A stretch of 64,000 nucleotides of DNA from an uncultured Alphaproteobacteria bacterium (GTDB lineage Bacteria > Pseudomonadota > Alphaproteobacteria > SP197), in assembly GCA_958295695.1 (NCBI GenBank), contig OY282363.1, positions 2,050,225 to 2,114,224 of the forward strand, read 5' to 3'. Below the pieces are notes generated by a model, which worked only from the letters and a program-made list of their open reading frames with translations, was not told the origin of the DNA and did no database searches. How positions within the stretch are numbered: the stretch's first letter is position 1; each line of letters starts with the position of its first letter. Below, piece by piece: positions 17,566 through 26,539 of the stretch. The translations under genes and the position numbers were made by a program.

Positions 17566-17727
17566 CGGCGTGAGCTCCACGGCGTCGATCGCGCGCCGGT
17601 TGGCCCTCGGACAGGGTTCGCGCCCGATTCCGCCCTGGAGACAATCGAAGGCGAACCGGGGCATACGTCGCGACGCCGCCGCCTCCATCGCCGCGACGAA
17701 CGGCAGGCGCCGGTCGAGACCGCTCAT
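17566..17727 (-). pseudogene. 5' remnant of an FMN-dependent alpha-hydroxyacid dehydrogenase (LldD/MdlB type)
   Basis: An ATG at 17727 overlaps the stop of the GMC oxidase gene (ATGA). The first roughly 54 codons encode the N-terminal signature of FMN alpha-hydroxyacid dehydrogenases: RRMPRFAFDCLQGGIGRE, then RANRRAIDAVELTP. Compare the family pattern RLPxFxFxYxxGGAxxExTLRxN. After VELTP the family resemblance stops, and no FMN barrel or catalytic His/Arg region follows before the coiled-coil gene on the other strand. I read this as a gene whose 3' part was lost by deletion or replacement. Family identity rests on this short stretch only. Confidence 0.6.
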
Positions 17728-19331
17728 GCGCCGCGTTCGCCCCGGATCAGGTCCGAGGCCTTCTCGCCGATCATGACCGCGGGCGCGTGGGTGTTGCCGT
17801 TGGAAACGAAGGGCATGACCGAGTTGTCCGCGACGCGCAGTCCGTCGAGGCCGCGCAGGCGCAGATCGGGGCCGACCACGGCGTCGGGATCGTCGGCCGC
17901 GCCCATCCGGCAGGTTCCCGCGATGTGGTGGCTGATGTTGCACGTCTCCCGGATCCACCGGTCGAGCGCGCCGTCGGTGGCGACATGCGCGCCCGGCGAC
18001 AGCTCCTCGCCCCGATACGGATCGAACGCGGGCTGCGCGACGATCTCGCGCATCAGCCGCGCGCCCTTGCGGAAAGCGACGAGGTCGCGCCGGTCCTCCA
18101 GGAAGTTGAAGCGGAAGACCGGCCGTGCGCGCGGATCGGCCGACCGCAACGTCAGCCGTCCCCTGCTCTTCACACCCACCAGCTCCATGTAGGTCTCGAA
18201 ACCCTCGACGCCGCTGTCGTCGTAGTTGCCGGCCAGCGCCAAGGGCGTGAACGTGATCATGGCGTCGGCGAAGGCGAGCCCCGGGCGGGTTCTGACGAAG
18301 AAACCGGCGTCCATGTGATTCGTGGCCGCCATGCCGGTCCGGCGGATGAGCCATTCGAGTCCCGCGAGCCATTTCTTCGGCGGCCGTGTCCACGCAAGCA
18401 AGGAGACGGGCTGCGTACAGGCGTAGCTCACCCGGATCGCCGGATGGGTGTGCATGTTGCGGCCGACGCCGCGGAGCTCGTGACACGGCGGAATGCCGTG
18501 CGGCTCCAGCGCGTCGGGATCGCCGATACCCGAGAGCAGAAGGAGCTGCGGCGAAGCAATCGAGCCGGCGCAGAGCAGGGTCTCCCGCCTCGGCAGGACC
18601 CGGACGACGCGGCCGCCCAGGGCGTATTCGACCCCGACCACCCTTCGGCCCTCGATCGCGAGACGCTCAACATGGACGCGGCACCGGATCTCGATGTTCG
18701 GACGCTTGCGGGCCGGCGTCAGATACTCGCGGTAGACGTCGCTGCGCTCCCCGCGATCGGTGTTGCGGTGGAGGATGCAGGCGCCGTCCTGGTCGGGACC
18801 GTTGTAGTTGTCGGTCGCCGGATGGCCCGCCTCGGCCATGGCCTTCATGAAGGCCGCGTTGAGCGGCGAGGCGCCGGGGTTCCCCTTGGCGATCCCGATC
18901 GGGCCGCCGCGGCCCATGTGGGGGTCCGACGGATCCGAGAACCGCTCGATCCGCCGGAAGATCGGCTCGACGTCCTCGTAGGACCAGCCGGCGCAGCCCC
19001 GCTCCGCCCAGCCGTCGTAGACCGCGGGGGCGCCGCGCACCCAGAGCAGGGCGTTGATGGACGACGAACCTCCCAGGGTCTTGCCCATCTTGTAGGGCAG
19101 GGCCCGCCCGCCGGCATGCGCCTCCGGTTCCGACATGTAGTCCCAGTGGAGCCTGCCGGCCCGGTAGAGGCCGACGACGCCGGCGGGCGCCCGGTTCATC
19201 GGGCCACGACGGTCGGGACCGGCTTCGAGAACCAGGACGCGGATGTCCGGGTCCTCGGTCAGCCGCGCGGCGAGCACGCAGCCGGCGGTGCCTCCGCCGA
19301 CGATCACGTAGTCGAACTGGGTCTCGGCCAT
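17724..19331 (-). CDS. GMC family FAD oxidoreductase
   Basis: A 535-residue glucose-methanol-choline oxidoreductase. The FAD-binding motif is VIVGGGTAGCVLAARL near the N-terminus, with GMC signature 1 (KTLGGSSSINALLWVRG), signature 2 (LLCAGSIASPQLLLLSGIG) and the catalytic His in CNISHHIAGTCRMG. It oxidises an alcohol of unknown identity. The gene sits 12 bp downstream of a TPP enzyme, and its stop overlaps the start of the truncated alpha-hydroxyacid dehydrogenase, so all three were one operon. Two other GMC genes lie in the window. Confidence 0.88.
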   Translation of the reverse strand: MAETQFDYVIVGGGTAGCVLAARLTEDPDIRVLVLEAGPDRRGPMNRAPAGVVGLYRAGRLHWDYMSEPEAHAGGRALPYKMGKTLGGSSSINALLWVRGAPAVYDGWAERGCAGWSYEDVEPIFRRIERFSDPSDPHMGRGGPIGIAKGNPGASPLNAAFMKAMAEAGHPATDNYNGPDQDGACILHRNTDRGERSDVYREYLTPARKRPNIEIRCRVHVERLAIEGRRVVGVEYALGGRVVRVLPRRETLLCAGSIASPQLLLLSGIGDPDALEPHGIPPCHELRGVGRNMHTHPAIRVSYACTQPVSLLAWTRPPKKWLAGLEWLIRRTGMAATNHMDAGFFVRTRPGLAFADAMITFTPLALAGNYDDSGVEGFETYMELVGVKSRGRLTLRSADPRARPVFRFNFLEDRRDLVAFRKGARLMREIVAQPAFDPYRGEELSPGAHVATDGALDRWIRETCNISHHIAGTCRMGAADDPDAVVGPDLRLRGLDGLRVADNSVMPFVSNGNTHAPAVMIGEKASDLIRGERGA

Positions 19332-19343
19332 GGCGCGCGGGCG

Positions 19344-21002
19344 TCAGAGGCCATCCGGCAGGTCTCGTGGAATGCGCGTTTCGTCGGAACTGATCACCTC
19401 GATCACGGCCGGCGCGCCCTCGGCGTTGCGCCCGAGCGCCCGCCCGAGCGCTGGCGCGACCTCGTCGGGATCGGTCACGCGCTCGCCGTGGGCGCCCAGC
19501 GCCCTTGCGACGTCGGCGTAGTCGCCGCCGAGCTCGTGGATCGCGTGCTTCTCCGCCGCGACCGGGTGATAGTTGACGTAGCCGCCCATGACCGCGTTCT
19601 TGAGCACGACCGTGGTCGTGCCGATCCGGTTGCGCACGCCGGTCTCGATATCCATGCCGACCATGCCGATCGCCGCGTCGCCCATGATGTTGACGCAGTC
19701 CCAGTCCGGGCGCGCCAGCTTGGCGCCCTGCATCAGGCCGAGACCCAGACCGAGTTGCGTGGTCTTGCCCCAGCCCATGTAGCCGTGAGGCGCGACGGCT
19801 TCGTAGAACGCCGTGGTCTGGTCGCGCGGCGAGCCCGCGTCGTGGGTGACGACCGTCTTGCGCCGGTCGACGGCTCTCACGATCTCCGCGATCACGCGAT
19901 AGGGGTTGACGGGCGTCTCGCCGGACGCCGCCAGCGGCCCCCACCGGTCCATGAAGGTCCGGCGCGCGGCCGCGACCTCGTCCCGGACCGCCGTCGCGCC
20001 CCCGCGGCCGTCCTCGCCGAGCCGTGAGACGACGTCGGCCGCCATGGCGGCGAGCGAGGGTTTGGCGTCGCCGATCACGCCCAGATCGACCGGATAGTCC
20101 TTCGAGACATCGCCTTCCCAGTTGGTGAGTTGGGCGAATATCCGCCCCTCGGTCGGGAACGGCGTGATGTATTCGGAGCGGGTGAAGCTGGTCCCCAGGC
20201 CGAGGATCAGGTCCGCCCTGTCGAGGAAATGGATCGCCTCGCCGCGGCGCGAACCGCCCGCGCAGCCGAGCGCCAGGGCGTGGTTCTCGGGAAACGCGCT
20301 CTTGCCGTTCAACGTGGTCATCACCGGCGTCTGGGTGAGTTCGGCGAGCGCGAGCAGCTCGTCCCAGGCCTCGGCGTAGAGAATGCCCTGGCCGGCGACG
20401 ATCACCGGCGCCTTGGCCTTGAGCAGCAGATCGACGAGCTCGCGCGTTTCGGCGGCGTCGGCGACCGGGACCGAGCGCCGTTGCGTCCGGTAGCGGTCCG
20501 CGAGCCCCGGATCGGCCTCGCCCCTGAAGACATCGGTCGGGATCTCGAGCGTCACGGGACCCGGTCGGCCGTTGCGCAGCAAGGCGAACGCATTCTGCAT
20601 CATCTGCGGAATGCGCTCGCCGCTGGGCACGGTCTCGCACCACTTGCTGACCGGCTTCAGGCCGCGGCCCGCGACGAAATGCGCGTCGATCCCCTGCACG
20701 GCGCGCGGGTAGCCGCCGGGCACGTGCAGGACCGGCACGTTGTCGGCATAGCACTGCGCCACGCCGCCGAACGCGTTTTCCGATCCCGGCCCGTTCTGCA
20801 CGGTCGAGCAAGCCAGCTTGCGCCCGCCGCTCATCCGCGCGTAGCCGTCCGCTATATGGAGCGCCTGGCGCTCCTGGCGGACGACGATCGGCCGGATGCC
20901 GACCTTCGCCGCGGACTCGATCAGGTCGCTGTGCGGAAAGGCCGGAAGGATCTCCACGCCTTCCTTCTTGAGGATGCGGGCGATGACGTCTGCGCCATTC
21001 AT
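19344..21002 (-). CDS. Thiamine-diphosphate-dependent enzyme (acetolactate synthase / benzoylformate decarboxylase superfamily)
   Basis: A 552-residue protein with the three TPP-enzyme domains. The cofactor glutamate lies in VVRQERQALHIADGYAR, the central domain carries AKAPVIVAGQGIL, and the TPP/Mg motif is MGDAAIGMVGMDIETGVRN, with GDA in place of the common GDG. A purine-rich ribosome site precedes the ATG at 21002. Members of this superfamily condense or decarboxylate 2-oxoacids. Its operon partners are a GMC oxidase and an alpha-hydroxyacid dehydrogenase remnant, which would fit a hydroxyacid to oxoacid to aldehyde route, but the substrate is unknown. Confidence 0.82.
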   Translation of the reverse strand: MNGADVIARILKKEGVEILPAFPHSDLIESAAKVGIRPIVVRQERQALHIADGYARMSGGRKLACSTVQNGPGSENAFGGVAQCYADNVPVLHVPGGYPRAVQGIDAHFVAGRGLKPVSKWCETVPSGERIPQMMQNAFALLRNGRPGPVTLEIPTDVFRGEADPGLADRYRTQRRSVPVADAAETRELVDLLLKAKAPVIVAGQGILYAEAWDELLALAELTQTPVMTTLNGKSAFPENHALALGCAGGSRRGEAIHFLDRADLILGLGTSFTRSEYITPFPTEGRIFAQLTNWEGDVSKDYPVDLGVIGDAKPSLAAMAADVVSRLGEDGRGGATAVRDEVAAARRTFMDRWGPLAASGETPVNPYRVIAEIVRAVDRRKTVVTHDAGSPRDQTTAFYEAVAPHGYMGWGKTTQLGLGLGLMQGAKLARPDWDCVNIMGDAAIGMVGMDIETGVRNRIGTTTVVLKNAVMGGYVNYHPVAAEKHAIHELGGDYADVARALGAHGERVTDPDEVAPALGRALGRNAEGAPAVIEVISSDETRIPRDLPDGL

Positions 21003-21157
21003 GGAGGTGCCCCTCGCCGGGTCATGCGTTCGGCGCGCAACCTGAAAGCGTTGCGCGCCCGTGACAAGCGAATTGCGCGGAGGCGGGCTTCGCGCCCACG
21101 GCTCCCCGGCCGGTCGAATTGACACGGACCCGATCGGCCGGCAGGGTGGCCGGAGGC

Positions 21158-22063
21158 GTGGAGTTTCGACAATTGCCGAGTCCGGCGCATCGTTCCCCCG
21201 CCGCTCCGGACATACCGGTTCGTGGACGGACCGACCCGCGGGCCCATGTCAAACGGATCGCCGCGCGATCGGGCACGTCGTTCCTTTGGGCCATGCGGAT
21301 GCTTCCGGCGGAGCGCCGGCGCGCGATGTATGCGATCTACGCGCTCTGCCGCGAGGTCGACAACATCGCCGACGGGCCGGGCGAGGCCGCCGCCAAGAAG
21401 CGGGCGCTGGCCGCCTGGCGGGAGGAAATCGACCGCCTCTACGCCGGGCGGCCGGAATGGCCGACGACACGGGCGTTGCTGCGACCGGTGCGGCGCTTCG
21501 GCCTGCCGCGGCGTGAGTTCCTCGCCGTGATCGACGGCATGGAAACCGACGCGGCGCCGACGGTGCGAATGCGGACGCTGGACGACCTGCTGGGCTATTG
21601 CCGCAAGGTCGCCGGCGCGGTCGGCGTGTTGTCGGTCCATGCGTTCGGCGTGCCCCGGCATCCCGGGCCCCGGATCGCCGAGACGCTCGGGAACGCGCTG
21701 CAACTCACCAATATCCTGCGCGACGTGAAGGAAGACGCGGCGCTGGAGCGCCTCTACGTGCCCTTGGAGATGCTCGGAAGGCGCGGCGTCGTCGAGGAAC
21801 CGTCGAACGCCGTTCTCGGCCATCCGGGCTTCGGCGACGCCTGCGCGGACCTGGCCGGGCTTGCGCGCGGGTACTACGCCGAAGCGGACCGCCTGATCGC
21901 GGAACTCGGCCCGCGGAAGATTCGGCCCGCCGTCATCATGATGGCGGTCTACCGGGACATCCTCGACCGTTTGGAGGATCGGGGCTGGCAGGGCGCCCAC
22001 GATCCGATCCGGCTGACGCGCGCGCGGAAGATGTGGCTGGCCCTGCGGTCCGGGTTCCTCTGA
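21158..22063 (+). CDS. hpnD: Presqualene diphosphate synthase HpnD
   Basis: A squalene/phytoene-synthase family enzyme of about 301 residues. Both Asp-rich substrate/Mg motifs are present: REVDNIAD and ILRDVKEDAALERLYVP. SGTSFLWAMRMLP and MYAIYALCREVD are typical of HpnD, which couples two farnesyl diphosphates to presqualene diphosphate for hopanoid synthesis. The start is uncertain. Conserved sequence begins around AHVKRIAARSG, there is no ATG before it, and GTG 21158, GTG 21146 or TTG 21119 are possible; I list GTG 21158. hpnE follows 12 bases downstream. Confidence 0.88.
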   Translation: MEFRQLPSPAHRSPAAPDIPVRGRTDPRAHVKRIAARSGTSFLWAMRMLPAERRRAMYAIYALCREVDNIADGPGEAAAKKRALAAWREEIDRLYAGRPEWPTTRALLRPVRRFGLPRREFLAVIDGMETDAAPTVRMRTLDDLLGYCRKVAGAVGVLSVHAFGVPRHPGPRIAETLGNALQLTNILRDVKEDAALERLYVPLEMLGRRGVVEEPSNAVLGHPGFGDACADLAGLARGYYAEADRLIAELGPRKIRPAVIMMAVYRDILDRLEDRGWQGAHDPIRLTRARKMWLALRSGFL

Positions 22064-22075
22064 CGGTCTCCGTCC

Positions 22076-23386
22076 GTGCCGCGAACCCACATCCTCGGCG
22101 CAGGCGTGGCGGGCCTCGCCACCGCGGTCTCGCTGGCGCGGGAGGGGCGCGCCGTCACGCTCTACGAAGCGAGCGGCCAGGCCGGCGGGCGTTGCCGCTC
22201 CTACATCGACGCCAGGCTCGGTTGCGCGATCGACAACGGCAACCATCTGCTGGTCAGCGGCAACCGGGCCGCGATGCGCTATCTGGCGGACATCGGAGCC
22301 GCCGACGCCCTGGTCGGTCCCTCCCCGGCCTGCTTTCCGTTCATCGACGTGCGAACCGGCCGGCGCTGGCGCCTGCGTCCCAACGCCGGAAGGCTGCCCT
22401 GGTGGCTCCTCGACGCCGGCCGGCGCCCGCCCGGAGCCAGGGTCCGGGATTGTCTGTCGGCGTTGCGTCTCGCCACGGCCGGACCGGACCGGACGGTGAC
22501 CGATTGCGTCGGCGACGGCGGCGTCCTGTTCGAGAGATTCTGGGAACCCCTCGCCGTCGCCGCGCTCAACACACCGGCGCGGGACGGCGCGGCGCGCCTG
22601 CTGCGGTCCGTGTTGCGCGACACGTTCGCCCGGGGAGAGGCCGCCTGCCGGCCGCGGATCGCCAGGAACGGGCTTTCCGATGCGTTCGTGGATCCGGCCC
22701 TGGAGTTTCTGCGCCGGCGCGGCGCCGTCATCCGGTTCGGATACCGGCTGCAAAAGATCGATTGTTCGGACGGCCTCGCGAGCCGCCTGCGCTTCGGCGC
22801 GGACACGGTCGAATTGCGGGACGGCGACCATGCGGTTCTGGCCTTGCCGCCGTCGGCCGCGGCCGGTCTCGTGCCCGCGCTGACCGCGCCGGACCGGAGC
22901 CACGCCATCGTCAACGCCCACTTCCGCTTGCCCGGACCCGCCGGTCTGCCGGCGGACCTGCCGTTTCTCGGATTGATCGGGGGAACGGCGCAATGGCTCT
23001 TCACACGCGGCGACATCGCGTCGGTCACGGTCAGCGCGGCCGACCTTCTCGCGCGGGAGCCGGCCGAGGCGATCGCCCGGAAGACCTGGAACGATGTCGT
23101 CGCGGCGCTCGGCCTCGGCCGGACCGCACTGCCGGACTATCGCGTCATCAAGGAAAGGAACGCCACCTTCGCGCAGACGCCCGAGGGAGCGCGGCGGCGC
23201 CCGGGAACCCGGAGCGGGTGCGCCAACCTGTTTCTGGCGGGGGACTGGATCGATACGGGCCTGCCCGCGACGATAGAAGGCGCCGTCCGGTCCGGCCGCA
23301 TGGCCGCGCGCGCCATCGTGGGCGACGGCCCGCCGGTCTCGACGGTCATGTCTTCGTCCGCCCGGAGCGGCGGCCGGCGGGCGTGA
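22076..23386 (+). CDS. hpnE: Hydroxysqualene dehydroxylase HpnE (FAD-dependent)
   Basis: A 436-residue flavoprotein of the phytoene-desaturase-like fold. The GTG start at 22076 leads straight into the FAD-binding motif (HILGAGVAGLATAVSLAREG, then GGRCRSY), and the C-terminal FAD motif NLFLAGDWIDTGLPATIEGA closes the protein. HpnE reduces hydroxysqualene to squalene after HpnD and HpnC. It is in operon with hpnD. Its last 41 bases overlap the convergent hpnC gene. Confidence 0.88.
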   Translation: MPRTHILGAGVAGLATAVSLAREGRAVTLYEASGQAGGRCRSYIDARLGCAIDNGNHLLVSGNRAAMRYLADIGAADALVGPSPACFPFIDVRTGRRWRLRPNAGRLPWWLLDAGRRPPGARVRDCLSALRLATAGPDRTVTDCVGDGGVLFERFWEPLAVAALNTPARDGAARLLRSVLRDTFARGEAACRPRIARNGLSDAFVDPALEFLRRRGAVIRFGYRLQKIDCSDGLASRLRFGADTVELRDGDHAVLALPPSAAAGLVPALTAPDRSHAIVNAHFRLPGPAGLPADLPFLGLIGGTAQWLFTRGDIASVTVSAADLLAREPAEAIARKTWNDVVAALGLGRTALPDYRVIKERNATFAQTPEGARRRPGTRSGCANLFLAGDWIDTGLPATIEGAVRSGRMAARAIVGDGPPVSTVMSSSARSGGRRA

Positions 23387-24251
23387 GGCGGGCGGCGGCC
23401 GAACGGCCTCCGCGCAAGGACCTTTGGAGCAGGACCCGACCGGCTCCGCGCGCGCAGCATGCCGCGAACTGCGCCCTCGTCAGCGCCACCCGCTCCGCCA
23501 GGGGATCCCGCCGGCGCAACTCGGCGCCGAGCTTCCGGGCGATCGCGACGATAGCCGCCGCTTCCATGGCGAAGCGCATGGTGCGAAGCCGATCCGGCAA
23601 ACGGTCGGCCGACACCAGCAGACCGTCGGTCGCATCGAGGCACAGGTCCAGCACCCGCCTCAGCGCCGGCGTCGACCGGTCGCCGGCGAGCGCCTCGACA
23701 CCGACGCCGGCCTCGGCCATCCAGCTTTGCGGCAGGTAGACCCGGTTCAGCGTCTCGTAGTCGTCGCGGCAATCCTGCAGGTGGTTGAGCACCTGCAGCG
23801 CGTTGCAAAGAGCGTCGGCGGCGGGATAGGCCGCGACCGGCTCCCCATGCAGGTCGATGAGGTAGCGGCCCACGGGCGCGGCGGAGCGATCGCAGTAACC
23901 GATCAGGTCGTCCCAATCGTCGTAGCGCGGCTTCGTCGCGTCCTGCTTGAACGCATGGATCAGATCCATGCAGTGCCGGTGCGTCACCCTCGTCTCGGCC
24001 AGGCTGCGACGAAGGTCGTGCGCCTTGCGGAACGCCGGATCGACCGTCTCGAGGCCCTCGACGGCCCTTGCGAACCCGTCGAGGCGCGCGATCTTGTCGT
24101 CCGGCCGCAAATCGGGATTGTCGGCGATGTCGTCGATGGCGCGGGCATAGGCGTAGAACGCCGCGACATGGGGCCGCAGGCGCGCGGGCAGAAGCCGGGA
24201 GCCGACGGGAAAATTCTCATCCGCCGCAGACTTGCCGGAGGGCGTTTCCAT
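23346..24251 (-). CDS. hpnC: Hydroxysqualene synthase HpnC
   Basis: A 301-residue squalene/phytoene-synthase family protein with the HpnC start ENFPVGSRLLPARLRPHVAAFY, first Asp-rich motif ARAIDDIADNPDL and second motif LNHLQDCRDDYETLNRVYLP. It converts presqualene diphosphate to hydroxysqualene. ATG 24251 is preferred over 24272 because the homology begins soon after. In most hopanoid producers hpnC precedes hpnD and hpnE on the same strand; here it is on the opposite strand and overlaps hpnE tail to tail by 41 bp. No squalene-hopene cyclase gene is in the window. Confidence 0.88.
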   Translation of the reverse strand: METPSGKSAADENFPVGSRLLPARLRPHVAAFYAYARAIDDIADNPDLRPDDKIARLDGFARAVEGLETVDPAFRKAHDLRRSLAETRVTHRHCMDLIHAFKQDATKPRYDDWDDLIGYCDRSAAPVGRYLIDLHGEPVAAYPAADALCNALQVLNHLQDCRDDYETLNRVYLPQSWMAEAGVGVEALAGDRSTPALRRVLDLCLDATDGLLVSADRLPDRLRTMRFAMEAAAIVAIARKLGAELRRRDPLAERVALTRAQFAACCARGAGRVLLQRSLRGGRSAAARLTPAGRRSGRTKT

Positions 24252-24420
24252 CGTAGCGTACCCGCCCACCACGGGCGTCCGGGCGAACGAACCGGCCGTT
24301 CGCGCGCCCGGCCCAGGCTATCGCGGAAGCGGCGTTCCCGCCATACGCGGCGCTGGACGGGCGGGGGGAACCCATTGACGATCGCGGGGGGCGTTCGTAT
24401 AAGCCGGACGTCACCACCGG

Positions 24421-24496
24421 TCCGCGATAGCTCAGTTGGTAGAGCAGCTGGCTGTTAACCAGCGGGTCGTAGGTTCGAGTCCTACTCGCGGAGCCA
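24421..24496 (+). tRNA. tRNA-Asn (anticodon GTT)
   Basis: Acceptor TCCGCGA (24421-24427) pairs with TCGCGGA (24486-24492), followed by discriminator G and encoded CCA at 24494-24496. The anticodon loop is CTGTTAA with GTT, and the T-arm is AGGTTCGAGTCCT. Unlike the other two tRNAs here, no coiled-coil gene follows it. Confidence 0.96.
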
Positions 24497-24709
24497 ATCC
24501 GGGCCGTCAAGTCGTTGGTTTTCAAGGGGATTTCAGGAACGACGCGAAAACGTGTCCCTCCTCGAGGCCCCTCGGATCGACGCTTGACGGCTCGCGCCTT
24601 CCGCCGCCATGACGGCGGGCGGATTCGGCCCCAGCCGTCCGGCCTTCCCAACGCGCCGGACTCTTTGCAGAATGCCGCCGCTCGACACCGGTTGCTCTCG
24701 GGGGGCGGC

Positions 24710-25534
24710 GTGGCCGACAAGGAGTTCCAGAACGCGATCGCCGCGCGCTACGACGCGCCGATGTACAGGGCCATGCTGGAGGTCTGGGGCGACCAGATCC
24801 ACCCCGGGCTCTTCGAGGACGGCGTCGAGACGCTCTACGACGCCTCGATGCGCGCGACCGCCAGGCTCGCGGAGCTGGCGGGCGTCCGGCGCGGATCGAC
24901 GGTCATCGAGACCGCGTGCGGGGTCGGCGGAACGGCGCGTTATCTGGCGTCGACCTTCGGCTGCGCGGTGACCGCGACGAACATCTCGCGCGGCCAGCTC
25001 GAGACGGCCGCGGCGTGGACCGAGGGCAAGCCCGGCGCGAACCTCATCGCCTACGAGTTCGCGAACTTCGAGGACCTGCCCTACGGCGACGCCGCGTTCG
25101 ACGTCTACTGGTGCCAGGACGCGCTGCTCTACTCGACCGAACGGGACAAGGCGATCGCCGAGGCGCATCGGGTGCTCAAGCCAGGCGGCGTCATCGCGCT
25201 CTCGGACCTCACCGTCGTGGGCGCGCCGCGGGGCGAAACCGCGAAGATCGTGGACGGCATTTCGAAGGCGGGCCTGTGGTCGCTCGACGGCTACGCCAAG
25301 GCGCTGGCGGCCTCGGGCTTCGAGGCGACCGCGACCGAGGACTGGAGCGGCCACGTTCTCCGGTCCTTCGACCGGATCAGGGACGACATCGTCGCCAAGA
25401 AGCACAAGCTCGCCGGGATCGCCGGCATGGCGGAGGTCGAGGATACGATCGGGCGCTATGACAACTGGTGCGCCGGCTGCAGAACGGGTCACCTCGGCTG
25501 GGGCGCCGTCGTCGGCCGCAAGCGGAAAGGCTGA
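24710..25534 (+). CDS. SAM-dependent methyltransferase (sarcosine/dimethylglycine N-methyltransferase-like)
   Basis: A 274-residue class I methyltransferase. SAM motif I is VIETACGVGGTARYLA; the acidic end of strand 2 is VTATNISRGQLE, motif II is FDVYWCQDALLYS and motif III is LKPGGVIALSDL. The GTG at 24710 (ADKEFQNAIAARYD) is preferred over a longer reading that runs back toward the tRNA. The YD...EVWGDQIHPGLF opening recalls glycine/sarcosine methyltransferases that make betaine, but the match is loose. It sits 3 bases upstream of a choline-kinase-like gene, which supports a role in quaternary amine metabolism. Confidence 0.7.
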   Translation: MADKEFQNAIAARYDAPMYRAMLEVWGDQIHPGLFEDGVETLYDASMRATARLAELAGVRRGSTVIETACGVGGTARYLASTFGCAVTATNISRGQLETAAAWTEGKPGANLIAYEFANFEDLPYGDAAFDVYWCQDALLYSTERDKAIAEAHRVLKPGGVIALSDLTVVGAPRGETAKIVDGISKAGLWSLDGYAKALAASGFEATATEDWSGHVLRSFDRIRDDIVAKKHKLAGIAGMAEVEDTIGRYDNWCAGCRTGHLGWGAVVGRKRKG

Positions 25535-25537
25535 ACC

Positions 25538-26476
25538 ATGGAAACCACCGCGGAGGATCTCGTCGTCGCGCGCGAGGCCATGGCCAAGGTGCCGTTTCTC
25601 GCGCATCGCGACGCGGACGCCTGCGCCATCGAGCGGCTCTACGGCCTCACCAACAAGGTCTACCGGATCGGCGCGCCCGACGGCGCCTTCTGCCTGCGCG
25701 TTCCCGGCGACGGCACCGAAGGCTTCATCGACCGCAAGGTCGAAAGGACCAACGCGTTCGCGGCGGCGCGCGCGGGCGTGAGCCCCGAGGTGCTGCATTA
25801 CGGCGACGACGCCATCATGGTGACGCCCTATCTGGAGGGCGCGACCACCATGTCGCCCGAGCTGCTGCAAACCTCGCCCGGCGCGCCGACCCGCGCCGGC
25901 GAGGCCTTCGCCAGGCTCCATAACGCCGGCGAGCGTTTCGACTTCCGCTTCGAGCTCTTCTCGATGATCGACGGCTACCTCGGGCACCTCGACGAGTTGG
26001 GCGCGTCCCGGTTTCCCGAGGGCTACCACGATCTCGTCGAGGAAGCCGGCGCGGTGCGCGACGCGCTCGCGGGCCACGATCTCCCGCTCGCCGCCTGCCA
26101 TTGCGATCCGATGTGCGAGAACATGCTCGATACCGGCGAGAGGATGTGGATCATCGACTGGGAGTATTCCGGCATGAACGATCCCATGTGGGATCTCGGG
26201 GATTTCTCCGTCGAGGCCGGCTTCGGCGAGGCCCACGATCTCGAAATGCTCGAGGCCTACTTCGGCAGGCGTCCCACGGCCTTCGAGCACGGCCGCATGG
26301 TGCTCTACCAGGCGATGTGCGACCTGCTCTGGACGCTCTGGGGTCTCATCCAGCACGAGAACGGCAATCCGGTCGAGGATTTCTGGGCCTATGCGGTGAA
26401 CCGGTTCGAACGCTGCGGGGCGCTGATGAACGGTCCCTCGTTCGGCGACCATCTCGCGGCCGTGAAGGCGGGCTGA
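25538..26476 (+). CDS. Choline/ethanolamine kinase-like phosphotransferase (APH fold)
   Basis: A 312-residue aminoglycoside-phosphotransferase-fold kinase. It has the N-lobe motif YGLTNKVYRI, the catalytic loop CHCDPMCENML (Asp and Asn of HxDxxxxN, with His-Cys-Asp) and the Mg-binding IIDWEYSGMNDPMWDLG, which is the exact style of bacterial choline kinases (LicA). It probably phosphorylates choline or a related amino alcohol. It lies between a methyltransferase and nitrile hydratase genes, with start ATG 25538 close behind the previous stop. Confidence 0.78.
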   Translation: METTAEDLVVAREAMAKVPFLAHRDADACAIERLYGLTNKVYRIGAPDGAFCLRVPGDGTEGFIDRKVERTNAFAAARAGVSPEVLHYGDDAIMVTPYLEGATTMSPELLQTSPGAPTRAGEAFARLHNAGERFDFRFELFSMIDGYLGHLDELGASRFPEGYHDLVEEAGAVRDALAGHDLPLAACHCDPMCENMLDTGERMWIIDWEYSGMNDPMWDLGDFSVEAGFGEAHDLEMLEAYFGRRPTAFEHGRMVLYQAMCDLLWTLWGLIQHENGNPVEDFWAYAVNRFERCGALMNGPSFGDHLAAVKAG

Positions 26477-26539
26477 CCGTGGCGGCCCCTCGCCACGACC
26501 GGCCGGAATCGGACACGGCGGCGGTCTGAGGACGGGGCG

